Origin: Symbiodinium natans
Lineage: Eukaryota > Sar > Dinophyceae > Suessiales > Symbiodiniaceae
Assembly (NCBI GenBank): GCA_905221605.1
Contig: CAJNDS010002708.1
Location: 1-64,000 of the forward strand
Length of the DNA: 64,000 nucleotides
Direction of reading: 5' to 3'
Shown here one piece after another: positions 45,501 to 55,600 of this stretch. Position numbers and translations under genes: made by a program. The notes beneath the pieces are model-generated. The model was not told the DNA's origin. It made no database searches and saw nothing but the letters and a program-made list of their open reading frames with translations. Position 1 is the first letter of the stretch; every line of letters begins with the position of its first letter.

Positions 45501-48500
45501 AACCCTAAACCCTAAACCCTAATTCCCTTCTTCAGGGCCCGGGGGGGCGGCCTCGTCGTCCAGCATGTCCATGATCTTGCCAAAGTCCTGCACCCCCAGG
45601 GATTTGAAGACATTCTAGCGAACCCAGGAAAGGTTTAGGGTTTAGGGTAGGGTTTAGGGCTTAGGGCTTAGGGCTTAGGGTTTAGGGTTTAGGGTTTAGG
45701 GTTTAGGGTTTAGGCTTTAAGCTTTAGGGTTTAGGGTTTAGGGTTTAGGGCTTAGGGCTTTGGGTTTTGGGTTTTGGGGGAACATACCTTAAATCATACC
45801 AAGGAACCCCTTATACTCTAACTTTGAAGTGTACTCCTTTGCCCAGGGATTTTGGGGCTCCTTGGGCCTCTCCCTCTGACCCTCTTGCTCCTTCTCCTCT
45901 CTCCCTTCCCTCAACTCCTCAGCCCTAACCCGTAGCTCCTCGTTCTGCACGTTCATGCCGTTGATGGACTGCACAACCCAGCCGCTCTGGATACCTCTTC
46001 AGCAGCCCCTATGTCACTTCATGAGCGAAAAGTTCCGTAAAGCCAAAGCCCACAACCACCCTAAACTTAGCAAGGACCCCTAAGAGACTATCAACATGAC
46101 GAATGCGCCGGCTGTCCGCATCCTACCTGTCTGCCACGCTCTAACAGAACTGGTGGTGGGGGGGGCGGGGTTGCAGCTTCTATTCGAGGTTCATGGGTGC
46201 GTATAAGTAGGGCTAGAAGTAGACTAATAAGGGTATAAGTATCGTTACCATGATTATCAATCCTACTCACCCTAAACCCTATTGTGAATCTCCACCTCTA
46301 GGAGAAAACTTGCAGAATTTTCGGGTATGAGTTCAGACATCATGCGCGATGATATCAGCATCATCCTTTCGAAACCCTAATCTCTAAACCCTAAACCCTA
46401 AACCCTAGACCCGCCACCCCTCTCGCCTCTCTTGTGTAGGCGGGCGCAGTCGAGCGCCAGTGCAAGCATCGAGGGGGAGGTATCCTTTTGCCTTCTGGCC
46501 CAATGTCCCAAGTGTTGCGTGTGACTCCCAAGGGCTCGCATTCAAGTGTCCAAAGGTGCTGTGAGGCTCCTGGAAGGCCCCTCTTGAGAGCCCTGAAAGG
46601 GCCTCGGCAGTTTCGGCCTCGGCAGACCCTCGAACTGCAAGCTGTTCACCTCTGGGGTTTCTCTGAGAGGGCCCTGCGGCCCAGACCGTCCCCTGCGCAC
46701 AAACCTAAGGGGGGTCTCCTCCAGCCGGGGGTATCCTTTGCCTTCCGATTTCGTAAACAAAGGAAATCCAATGACTCAGGGGTCCCAAGCCGATTTGCCA
46801 GAGTGAGTTCACTTCCCAAAAGCTTGCCAGTTTGCCAGTGACCGGAGACCTTTGGAAGGCTACATCTTCAATGGAAGGGCCCTTCATCCCCGGTGCAACC
46901 AGTGACGGGGGTGTCCTTTGCCTTTTGGCCCAATGCCCCAAGTCTTGCCTGTGACTCCCAAGTGCTCCAAGCGTTTGAAGTGCCCACGTTGGCAATCCCA
47001 ACTGGCTCGAACACATGTGAATTTGGAGGGGCTTTGGCTTGGTTTGGGGGCTGGCTCCGGTTTGGGTTCGTGATGAGTAGTGTTTGGGTGGCCTTGGGGT
47101 GGGCATGTCCGCAAACTATTGCGTTCAGCTGACCATAAACCCGAAACCCGGAACCCGAAACCCTAAACCCTAACCCTAACCCTAACCCTAAACCCTAAAC
47201 CCTAAACCCTAAACCCCATCCCCCCCACGCCTGCGGCAAAGGCCTGTCCCTGGGGGTCGCCGGGGTAGCGGGACTTGGGGATGATCTCCATGGCCATGGC
47301 ACCCTTCATGCCCTCACCTGGTTGGGTTTAGGGTTTAGGGTTTAAGGTTTAGGGTTTAGGGTTTAGGGTTTAGGGTTTAGGGTTTAGGGTTTAGGGTTTA
47401 GGGTTTAGGGTCTTAGGGTTTGGGGTTCAGGTGTCAGGATTGAGGGCTTAGAGTGCATGACCTCACCTGGGGGCTTAGGGTGTGGGGCTTAGGCTTTAGG
47501 GATGAAGATAAATAGTCGCAACAGACAGGACTGGAGCTGTTTCAGAACAGGGCCTCCCCAAAAAAGCGTTTAGGCCTCATTATGGGGAGCACTGACATGT
47601 ATCCCTAAACCCTAAACCCTAAACCCTAAACCCGAAACCCTAAACCCTAAACCCTAAACCCCAAACCCTAAGCCCCAAACCCTAAACCCTAAACCCCCCC
47701 CCCCCCACTGCGCGCCTGGCTGGTAGCGGAGGATGCCGAACGGGCGCTTCTTGAAGTCGACCGTGGCACCGGGGCCGCTGGCCTGCGCCGCGTTGAAGGG
47801 GACGTCCGAGTCCTGGTGTGCTTGGGGTTTAGGGTTTAGGGTTTAGGGTTTTAGGGTTTAGGGTTTAGGGTTTAGGGTTTAGGGTTTAGGGTTTAGGGTT
47901 TAGGGTTTAGGGTTTAGGGTTTAGGGTTTAGGGTTTAGGGTTTAGGGTTTTAGGAATAGGGTTTAGGGTTTAGGGTTTTAGGGTTTTAGGGTTTTAGGGT
48001 TTTAGGGTTTTAGGGTTTTAGGGTTTTAGGGTTTTAGGGTTTTAGGGTTTTAGGGTTTTAGGGTTTAGGGTTTTAGGGTTTTAGGGTTTTAGGGGTTTAG
48101 GGTTTTATTTTAGGGGAATAGGGTTTAGGGTGTTAGGGTTTTAGGGTTTAGGGTTTCGGGTGTAGGGTGTAGGATTTCGGATTTAGGGCTAGGGTTTTAG
48201 GGCTTTAGGGTTTTAGGGTTTTAGGGTTTTAGGGTTTTAGGGTTTTAGGGTTTTAGGGTTTTAGGGTTTTAGGGTTTTAGGGTTTTAGGGTTTTAGGGTT
48301 TTAGGGTTTAGGGTTTAGGGTTTAGGGTTTAGGGTTTAGGGTCGAAACACATGGCTGACCTAGATTAATCCCTTCCCCCTAATAGTAAGCGCCCCCCCCC
48401 CCCCCCCCGGCATAGAAACTCGAAATGTGTTTTCATTATTAGGGGGAGGTTTTTTATCCAAATGTCATGTTTGGAGTCCAAAGGGTTTAGACAGCTATGT

Positions 48501-49527
48501 GCCGCGAAATGACTGGGAGGGAAGGGAGGGCTGGGAGGGAAGGGAGGGAAGGGAGGGAAGGGAGCTTCAGGATGTTGGTTGGCTTGAGGGTTTTGGGAGC
48601 GCCCCCCCCCCCCCCCCTTATGCTTCAGGATGTTGGTTGGCTTGGGGTTTTGGGAGCCCTGACCCCCCCCCCCCCTTATTCGGAATAGGGTTTAGAGGGC
48701 GAAGTCGCTTTCGGCAGGATTCTGCGGAAAGTGTTTTTATAGTCAGGGGGGGGGGGGGGCGTTTAACAGAAGGGGGAAGGGGTTTGTCCATTATGAGCCA
48801 TTTGTAGAAAATTCCTGGAATGTTAATGTTAGGGTACGAAACGAAATTATACAAGATCATACACTATGGAAGCAAACACATGCTAGTAAGTCCTGCGTTG
48901 TTTCTCAAGTCTCCGCCCTAAACCCTAAACTCTAAACCCTAAACCCTAAACCCTAAACCCAAAACCCAATCCGGTCCTTGGGGCCGCATCGCTCCAGGTA
49001 CTCAGCGCTCACGCGCGCGGGCACGCGGCTGCAGTCGCGCGGCGTCTGCGGGCTGCCCACGAAGCAGCTGCCAGGGCTTTGGGTTTAGGGTATTAGGGTT
49101 TAGGGTTTAGGGTTTGGGTCATCAGGGTATGTGCCACACTATGCCTCTGAACCCTAAACCCTAATCCCTAAACCCGAAACTGTGCCACACTATGCTGTCG
49201 ACGACATGCCATGTCAACCAGTTATGGACTGGCCATGCTCTGTTCAACTAGATGTTTAGGGTTTGGGGTTTGGGGTTTAGGGTTTGACCCTTTCGTAACC
49301 CTCGGAAGAATTGTCTGAAATAGGATCCTGTTCAACCCAAAAGGGAACATGATATGGAGGGTCGGCATGAGTACTAATAGTATTCCCTTATGGTCCCTAT
49401 ACAGTTATACGATACCAACCCCAAAAGCCCCATTCTCATCATAAAGCTTTTGAAAAATCGCCTGCCTCGCAAGGCTGTAGACCGCAACCAGCACGGCCAC
49501 AGCAGGCAACAGAGTTGGGCGTGCCAT
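38297..49527 (-). CDS. Unknown 366-aa protein with signal peptide and PDZ-like domain, 18 exons
   Basis: Exons: 49469-49527, 48977-49067, 47716-47812, 47231-47317, 45930-45994, 45549-45614, 45242-45292, 44935-44995, 44547-44587, 44184-44267, 43246-43292, 42811-42856, 42562-42599, 42362-42409, 41177-41219, 40617-40634, 39543-39618, 38297-38379. They sum to 1101 nt, 367 codons including TGA, every junction in phase. The start Met heads MARPTLLPAVAVLVAVYSLA, a plausible signal peptide. Residues from exon 3 (VDFKKRPFGILRYQP) through exon 6 resemble a PDZ fold: FGI loop, GAMAMEIIPKSR, AAGIQSGWVVQSINGMNV, then FGKIMDMLDD. The remainder (AVKANRGDAASALEAFENK; LDLWCANCN; QQVLSMGYEQRL; SWLKTTGEWGAAFRHEAKF) is not recognised. 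Secretory or, in a peridinin alga, plastid routing is inferred. It contains a 6-codon microexon (40617-40634). Confidence 0.5.
38935..39103. mobile_element. Family A palindromic element
   Basis: Full-length copy in the last intron of the PDZ-like gene. Confidence 0.5.
39636..39736 (+). repeat. Interstitial telomeric array (TTTAGGG)n
   Basis: Runs up to the acceptor side of exon 39543-39618 of the PDZ-like gene; degrades into TTAGGGC repeats at its far end. Confidence 0.5.
40667..40781 (+). repeat. Interstitial telomeric array (TTTAGGG)n
   Basis: Starts 33 nt from the microexon 40617-40634. Confidence 0.5.
41228..42085 (+). repeat. Tandem segmental duplication of about 440 bp
   Basis: Copies 41228-41678 and 41679-42085 both run from CTACCTTAGGGTTTTGGG through GTCTACCGTTTTGCTTTTG to CTTTAAAGGTTAGG with scattered differences. 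It lies in the intron between exons 42362-42409 and 41177-41219 of the PDZ-like gene. Confidence 0.5.
44602..44710 (+). repeat. Nonamer array GTTGATAGG
   Basis: About 12 copies of (A)GGGTTGAT/AGGGTTGCT in an intron of the PDZ-like gene, next to exon 44547-44587. Confidence 0.5.
45930..45994 (-). CDS. PDZ-like core exon (GWVVQSINGMNV)
   Basis: 65 nt encoding IQSGWVVQSINGMNVQNEEL and R. G-WVV-SING-NV corresponds to the GD-I--ING--V turn of PDZ domains, with SING in place of GDxI. Preceding exon 47231-47317 gives EGMKGAMAMEIIPKSRYPGD and PQGQAFAA. An open purine-rich frame continues 3' of the donor to 45850 but lacks a convincing role. Confidence 0.5.
46484..46985 (+). repeat. Dispersed duplicated module in PDZ-like gene intron
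   Basis: 46484-46556 and 46910-46985 share TCCTTT(T)GCCTT-TGGCCCAATG-CCCAAGT-TTGC-TGTGACTCCCAAG. A third TATCCTTTGCCTTCC start occurs at 46730. Confidence 0.5.
47967..48308 (+). repeat. Second TTTTAGGG array
   Basis: Two blocks (47967-48110 and 48196-48308) of the 8-mer within a canonical TTTAGGG array, in intron 2 of the PDZ-like gene. Confidence 0.5.
49469..49527 (-). CDS. First exon with signal peptide of the PDZ-like gene
   Basis: ATG then MARPTLLPAVAVLVAVYSLA: positively charged start, about 15 hydrophobic residues, small residues at the cleavage point. GA donor (CTTGC|GAGGC) joins in phase 2 to CFVGSPQTPRD at 49067. A T-rich acceptor (GCTGCTTTTCAG, ending 49568) lies 40 nt upstream of the ATG and could be the spliced-leader trans-splice site. 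Confidence 0.5.
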
Positions 49528-49567
49528 TGCGAGGTGGAGAGGAGCACAACAACGGGGGCGGAGGAGC

Positions 49568-49575
49568 GACGTGCT
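49568..49575 (-). promoter_or_regulatory. Candidate trans-splice acceptor upstream of PDZ-like gene ATG
   Basis: Minus-strand GCTGCTTTTCAG ends here, about 40 nt upstream of the start ATG with no exon-like sequence before it. Dinoflagellate mRNAs receive a spliced leader at such acceptors; assignment is inference. Confidence 0.5.
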
Positions 49576-50132
49576 GAAAAGCAGCTAAAGAGCATCGAAA
49601 CGCCGGCGGTTCACATCGGCAAGGGTTTGGGTTTTGGGTGTCGGTTTTTAGGGTTTAGTTGAGAAAGGTAAGGAATCAGCGCGGAATGAGAGTCCGAGAC
49701 ATCTGAGTCAGAGCGGAGACAACCGCAGAAACAGCGAGCGTAGCCAAGATGTCTCACGACATCTGCACCGAGAAGTCTGGATGAAGAAACGTTTAGAGTT
49801 TAGGGTTTAGGGTTTAGGGTTTAGGGTTTAGGGTTTAGGGCTACTATGATATGGAGGTTTACGATATTTGGGGTAGCCTTTTTGGGGTCCCTATTAAAGG
49901 GGGATCCTAGCCTTGGGGGGTCTATTCTAGGAGTCCCCGGAGTTCGTCCCACATGAACCTGCAAACACTTGTTGGGGTTTAGGGTTTAGTGTTTAGGGTT
50001 TTGGGGCTTAGGTGTGGGAAAGCCATCTAGGCCCTAAACCCTAAGCCCCAAAACACCGCGAGCCCAGCATCCTAAACCCTAAACCCTCAACCCTCAACCC
50101 TCAACCCTAAACCTAAACCCTAAACCCTGAAC

Positions 50133-53100
50133 TCGGGGCGCCTTGCCCTTTGCAGGGGACATGACCAGCTCGTATCCGAATTTTCGGAACAAAACCTGGG
50201 CGGGGAAGGTGTTTAGGAGGGTGGGTGGGGGGTAGCAAGAGTTGGCCTTTCTTGGGTCTCTATTCCGTAGATCGGGGGTTTAAGGTTTGCGGCGCCTAAA
50301 CCTAAAAAAATCATGCTCCACGCATTTGCGCAGAGCTCCCGTGAGCCGATTTCAGACTCCTGACAACGGGTGAATCAAGCCCTGCTCAATCTTAGTTAAG
50401 CAAAAAAACATCTAAAATCAAAACATCACACGCACACAGACAGACACTACAAGAACCCTATACTGTAGGAGCCTTAATAATTAGAACAGGGTTTTTGGGG
50501 TTATTATTATAGTATGACCATAAGGGAATGTGATTAGTAATTATTCCGACCCCTATATTTAGCACTACAAGCCCTAAACACTTACACAATGAAAACCTTA
50601 AAAGCCCTACAAGCCCGAAAAACCCTAAACCCTAAGGTCCTCGCCTGCTTCTTCCCCCTGTGGTGATGCCCCCTTGACAAAAACGCCGTGGGCGGTGCCT
50701 ACAGGCAGTCTGCGCAAGGGAGAAGTTTAGGGTTTAGGGTTTAGGGTTTAGGGTTTAGGGTGTAGGGTTTAGGGTTTAGGGTTTAGTGGGCTAAAATGTG
50801 TACGTATTACGGGCAGTTTCTACTCCAAGTCTATGTATATATATATATATACACATGTAAGTTAAAGGATCAGAAGGGCATCGTTTATGCGATCTTCTAG
50901 GCTCGTGTAAGCTGCCCAATCAGGATACCCAACTGGGGAGGTTCTACTCCACTAAACCCTAAATACCCTAAATCCTAAACCCGAAACACCCTAAACCCGA
51001 AACCCGAAATACCCTAAACCCTGAACACCCTAAAATACCCTGAACCCGAAACCCGAAACGCCCTAAACCCCTAAACCCCTAAACCCCTAAACCCTAAACC
51101 CTAAACCCTAAACCCCTAAACCCTAAACACCCTACACCCTAAAGCCTAAACCCTAAACACCATCTTGGAACCTGAGACTTGGTAACCCCAGTAACCATAG
51201 TATAAAAAGGGCACCCTTTCTTGGTTGGTTAACTTAGGGAACCTTGAACCCAATAAATGGGAAAAGGCTACCACTGGGGCTACCAAGCTGAGAAGTTCAG
51301 AAGTTCACTCGCACTTCCAGGCAAGATCCGCAACGTTCGGGCCTTGAAGACAGAGAGGGAGAACCTTGACAACGTAGGTTCTTGTTTAGGGTTTAATAGG
51401 GTTTAGGGTTTATAGGGCTTATAGAAATTGTATAGGGTTTGGGTCCCAATAAGGTTTAATCGTTTAGGGCGTTTTGGGCTTATAAAAAAAACTGTATAGG
51501 GCTTGGGTCCCAACAACGTTTTGAGCGAAAGTGTCTCTTAGAACCGAATTCGCACCCTGGCCTCCTGGGACTCCTAGGGTTTAGGGTTTAGGGTTTAGGG
51601 TTTAGGGTTTAGGGTTTAGGGTTTACAGTTTAGGGTTTAGGGTTTAGGGGTGGCCTTTTGGGGCGGATGCTTGAACAAACCTCCCACCTTTCCTCCAGAC
51701 AAAAGACCCCAGAGGTTTAAGTAGATTGAGCATTTGGCCTCCTAGGCGTTTTGGATGAATTTACTCCAACTCTGCTTGTCAGCTGTTTAGACAAATAACT
51801 TGGTAAGTTCAGAATGAAAACACATACAATTGATATTTATTTTGTCTTGAGGGTCTAGGGTTAGTTTAGGGATTGGGGTTTAGGGTCTAGGGTTTGGGGT
51901 CGCTTGTCTCTGCTTACAACTTGCCACCTTGCGTATAACGTCGGAACGACACGTCACATCACAGACAGATGCTCCTGCAACCCAATACCCCTTGATTAAG
52001 GAATGTGCATTAAACCATATGGGGGCTCTTACGAGAGTTAGGCCCAGAGAGCCCACAACCCCTCAACTAAGGAATCTACCTGAAAGTACAAACGGATCCT
52101 TAGTATGATTTGAGGTTAATGGTTAACTCCTTAATTACGGTGGTATAAAGCGCTCTTTGGGTTGCCTCAAAGATCCGTCACTCTTTGATTCATCATCTTC
52201 AAGCTTCCTCAACATGTGGCCGTTTTGTCGTAAAACCAACCCTACAACCCCAAAACCCTGAACCCTAAACCCCAAAGCCTAAACCCGAAACCCTAAACCC
52301 TAAACCCTAAGCTCCAAAAGCCTATAATCCCTAAACGAGCTGGGGAGCGCGAAGAGCAGGGCCAAGAGCATCAAAAGCTTCGGCACCTGCGCACGACCCT
52401 GAGCCTATCAAACCAAGCCCAGAGAACTCGACGCCTAAACCCTCAACCCTAAACCCAAAACCCTAAACCCTAAACCCTCAAACCTCAACCCTCAACCCTC
52501 AACCCTAAACCCTAAACCCTGAACCCTGAACCCTGAACCCTGAACCCTGACCGACTGCCAGGGTTTAGGGCTTGGGGTTTGAGGTTTTGGGCTTAACCCT
52601 TACCCAGGGAATCGAATTTCCCCTTGATTAAGGAATACTCCTTTCAAAAATAGGGCTTCTTATATGGCCTTAAGGAATATTTCTTAAAACGAAGCATGGG
52701 GCTTCTTCTATGGTTCAAGGAATATTCCTTTGCCAAGGCGTATTATTGGAGTCTCTGCATAGCTAAGGAATGCATCTTCTTCCTGCTTCTTCGTAGCGAA
52801 TGAGGGAAGGAGGTACCTTGCACATCCCCCTATACATGCTCTTTCAGGGATGATGTAGGGTACCTCATTCCCTACTAAGAACCAGTAGGTCTCAAACAAT
52901 GTAAGTTTAGGATTTAGGTTTAGGGTCTAGGGCTGCAGTCCACATGTTCCAACGCCTTCTCCTTTACACTCGTAGCCTTGCACCAAGACCAGACAGAAGT
53001 CCGAAGGACTCAGATCTTCCAGAGTAGCTTCCTTCAGAAATATACCTATAGGAGCCCGAATGCAGACCCCTAAACCCTAAACCCTAAACCCTAAACCCTA

Positions 53101-53553
53101 AACCCTAAACCCTAAACCCTAAACCCTAAACTCTAATCCGAGCATCTGTTTAATTAATACACCCACATTTGAAGAGTTTTTTTCGCCGAGAAGCCCGCCG
53201 GAAGACTACTTTCCATTACGGTGGATTTCGTATGGGCCAATACCACCACATTTAAAGAAAATGTTTTCGGGGAGGTTCCAAAAATCTGTCGGCAGGCTTC
53301 TTGTTTTGCTTGCTGAGCTGCGAAGCTACAGCACCTCAGGGATCTGCGGCCTATTGTTTTGAATAGAGAATCAAGACAGGGCCACGGTCTAACTATTGCG
53401 GAACCCGGCCTTTCTTATTGCGGTGGGGAGGGGGGGGGGGGGGGCCCAATTAAACAGATGCTCGGATTAAACCCTAAACCCTAAACCCTAAACCCTAGAT
53501 CCTTTATGGTTTTCAGGAAGATTCCATACGCCAGCTAGTTTTGCTCGAAGGTC
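50133..53553 (-). CDS. Unknown gene, partial chain of five exons
   Basis: Exons 53537-53553, 52984-53031 (EATLEDLSPSDFCLVL), 51311-51342 (ARTLRILPGS; acceptor with a superb T/C tract ending TCTTCAAG), 50643-50709 (LPVGTAHGVFVKGASPQGEE), 50133-50195 (VLFRKFGYELVMSPAKGK). Junctions keep phase with GC, GT and GA donors. GVFVKGASPQGEEAG resembles the carboxylate-loop part of a PDZ domain. Start not determined: the island at 54970-55055 is open in three frames and may hold the first exon. The stop is not identified. Confidence 0.5.
50465..50560 (+). mobile_element. Family B dispersed repeat
   Basis: Cleanest copy: GGAGCCTTAATAATTAGAAC to AGTAATTATTCCGACCCC. Confidence 0.5.
53145..53471. mobile_element. 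Family E terminal-inverted-repeat element, about 330 bp
   Basis: Ends AATCCGAGCATCTGTTTAAT and AATTAAACAGATGCTCGGAT. Shares interior blocks with 6012-6582 in inverted order (G-run at the other end). Flanked directly by CCCTAAA copies on both sides. Confidence 0.5.
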
Positions 53554-54242
53554 TGGGTCCCCCAAGAAACCCCCTGAACGCCAAACCCTAAACCATACAC
53601 CATAAACCCTAAATCCTCAACATAGTACTCCAAAACCCAAGAAGCCCCTACACCCCAAACACTGCCTTCGCTCCATCCCTACGATCTGGGCGCCTCGGCC
53701 GTGCACGACGAGATGCGGGGGTGTAGGGTTTAGGGTTTAGAGTTTCGGGTAACCCCACTCTGCGTTCGCAGAGTTGACGCCTTACTCAGGGATTTATGGG
53801 GTTTCAGGGTCTATCAGAAACATCTCGAAGCCGCTTCGAACCCAGCAAAGCCCGATCTGAGAAGCGGGCCAATTCATTGGGCAGCCTGCCAGGGTGTGCA
53901 CTGGCACGCGATCAGAGGGCTAAGCCCTAAACCCTAAACCCTAAACCCTAAACCCTAAACCCTAAACCCTAAACCCTAAACCCTAACCCTCAGCATGGGG
54001 TTTAGGGTTTCGGATCTAACTCCCCACCCGCCTTCAGCAAATTCTATGGGGGCCCACGCGCATCACCACTACGTTCAAAACATTCAGGCCACACGGCTAC
54101 AGCAAACGGGATGCATGGGTTTAGGGTTTAGGGTTTAGGGTTTAGGGTTTAGGGTTTAGGGTTTAGGGTTGAGGGTTTAGGGTTTAGGGTTTAGGGCTTA
54201 GGGTTCCGCCACGTGCATCATGCAGCACCTAGCCTAGGCAGG

Positions 54243-54243
<1 letters not shown>

Positions 54244-54274
<31 letters not shown>
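54244..54274 (+). repeat. Dinucleotide (GT)n
   Basis: 15 GT units. Confidence 0.5.
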
Positions 54275-54276
<2 letters not shown>

Positions 54277-55180
54277 CGAAATCAGTCTCTCTGAGTCGAG
54301 TCTGCTCACCCTAAACCCTAAGCCCTAAGCCAATGAAGCTTTTCAAAATCAAATGTGTGCATACATATGTGTATATTCATATATGCGAGTACAAATACAC
54401 ATATGTGCATAGGGGTTCAGGGTTTCTGGCTACGGGATCTTGAGTGTAAAGTAACGTATATAGACTCGGCCAAATCAGGTCGCGGCGCGGGAAACCCCAC
54501 ATCTGACATCTACATGAACCAGGGTTTATATTACTGTTTTTGGTGACTGTATATAAGGTTCCTTTTTAGCATTGGTGTCCTATTGGGGATACAAGGAATA
54601 TATACCCTACTTCACATGAGATCTTTTGGCTCTCCGACCCCCCACGGCGCTCACAAATTCGATTCTGTACGCCTACGAAACAGCCTGGGAAAGCTGGCGT
54701 TCGATTCATGATCCGGTCGAGACGGCTTGCAGTGGCAGGGGCCCTCTAAAGAAGGTTTGGAGTGGTATGGTTCAGGGTGCTGGGCTGAGGGCTCCAGAGG
54801 GTTTAACGGTATAAGGTGTCTATTAAAGGGCTTAAGGGTTCTAGGGTTTTATATAAGGGTTTTAGGGTTTCAGGGTTTAAGGGTTTAAGAGCTTTAAGGG
54901 TTTAAGGGTTTCAAGGAATCTTGGGTAGGTTCGTCAGAGATGCTGCCCAACTGCTTCCTGGGACGCTGGTGTCTCAGCTCTCCGCACATGGCTCCTTCGC
55001 AGAGCCACCCACGTCTCGCTTGCGCTTTCCGAAGGGCACCTTGACAGCCCAGCAACCATGTGGGGGTTTAGGGTTTAGGGTTTAGGGTTTAGGGTTTAGG
55101 GTTTAGGGTTTAGGGTTTAGGGTTTAGGGTTTAGGGTTTAGGGTTTAGTTTAGGGTTTAGGGTTTAGGGTTGCAAATCTT

Positions 55181-55335
55181 TCTTGGAGGTTCATGGGACT
55201 TGATAACCAATTCTAACTGTACTTGTAACCCTACTCATAAGTGGGATAACCCCTATAAGGCCCTCTTAGGGGTATTGTAAGTAGGGTTACAAGTACAGTT
55301 ATAATTGATTAGTAAGTACCATGAACCTCCAAGTT
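55181..55335. mobile_element. Family A palindromic element
   Basis: Full-length copy just 3' of the HDAC gene. Confidence 0.5.
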
Positions 55336-55600
55336 TGGGGGTTTCCGACAATCAGGGGCCCCTACTATGGACCCCCCCCCAAACAGTAGGATTCCCTGAA
55401 TAGAAGGACCCCAATAAGGTACCCCTAATATCGGAAACCCCCCCCCCATATAATGATGATGATACCCCGTAGCCTCTACCCTCGACCCTTTTTGGGATTG
55501 GTGAGGGAACCTAGAACCCTGTACCGTGCACCCGCTTCATAAGGGCTCCTAGAACCCCCCCCCCCCCCCCAAAAAAAAAAAAAAAACACCACTGGGGCTG

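Noticed and set aside
48427-48807. 126-codon plus-strand frame
   Set aside because: Contains G/C runs and GGAAGGGA repeats; antisense to the PDZ-like gene.
52984-53031. Ubiquitin-like (RAD23) domain
   Set aside because: TLEDL-PSDF-LVL resembles the end of a UBL fold but is too short, and no XPC-binding or UBA exon could be linked in phase.
54650-54735. Possible tRNA (TTCGATTC-like T loop)
   Set aside because: No matching T stem, anticodon stem or acceptor stem could be drawn.
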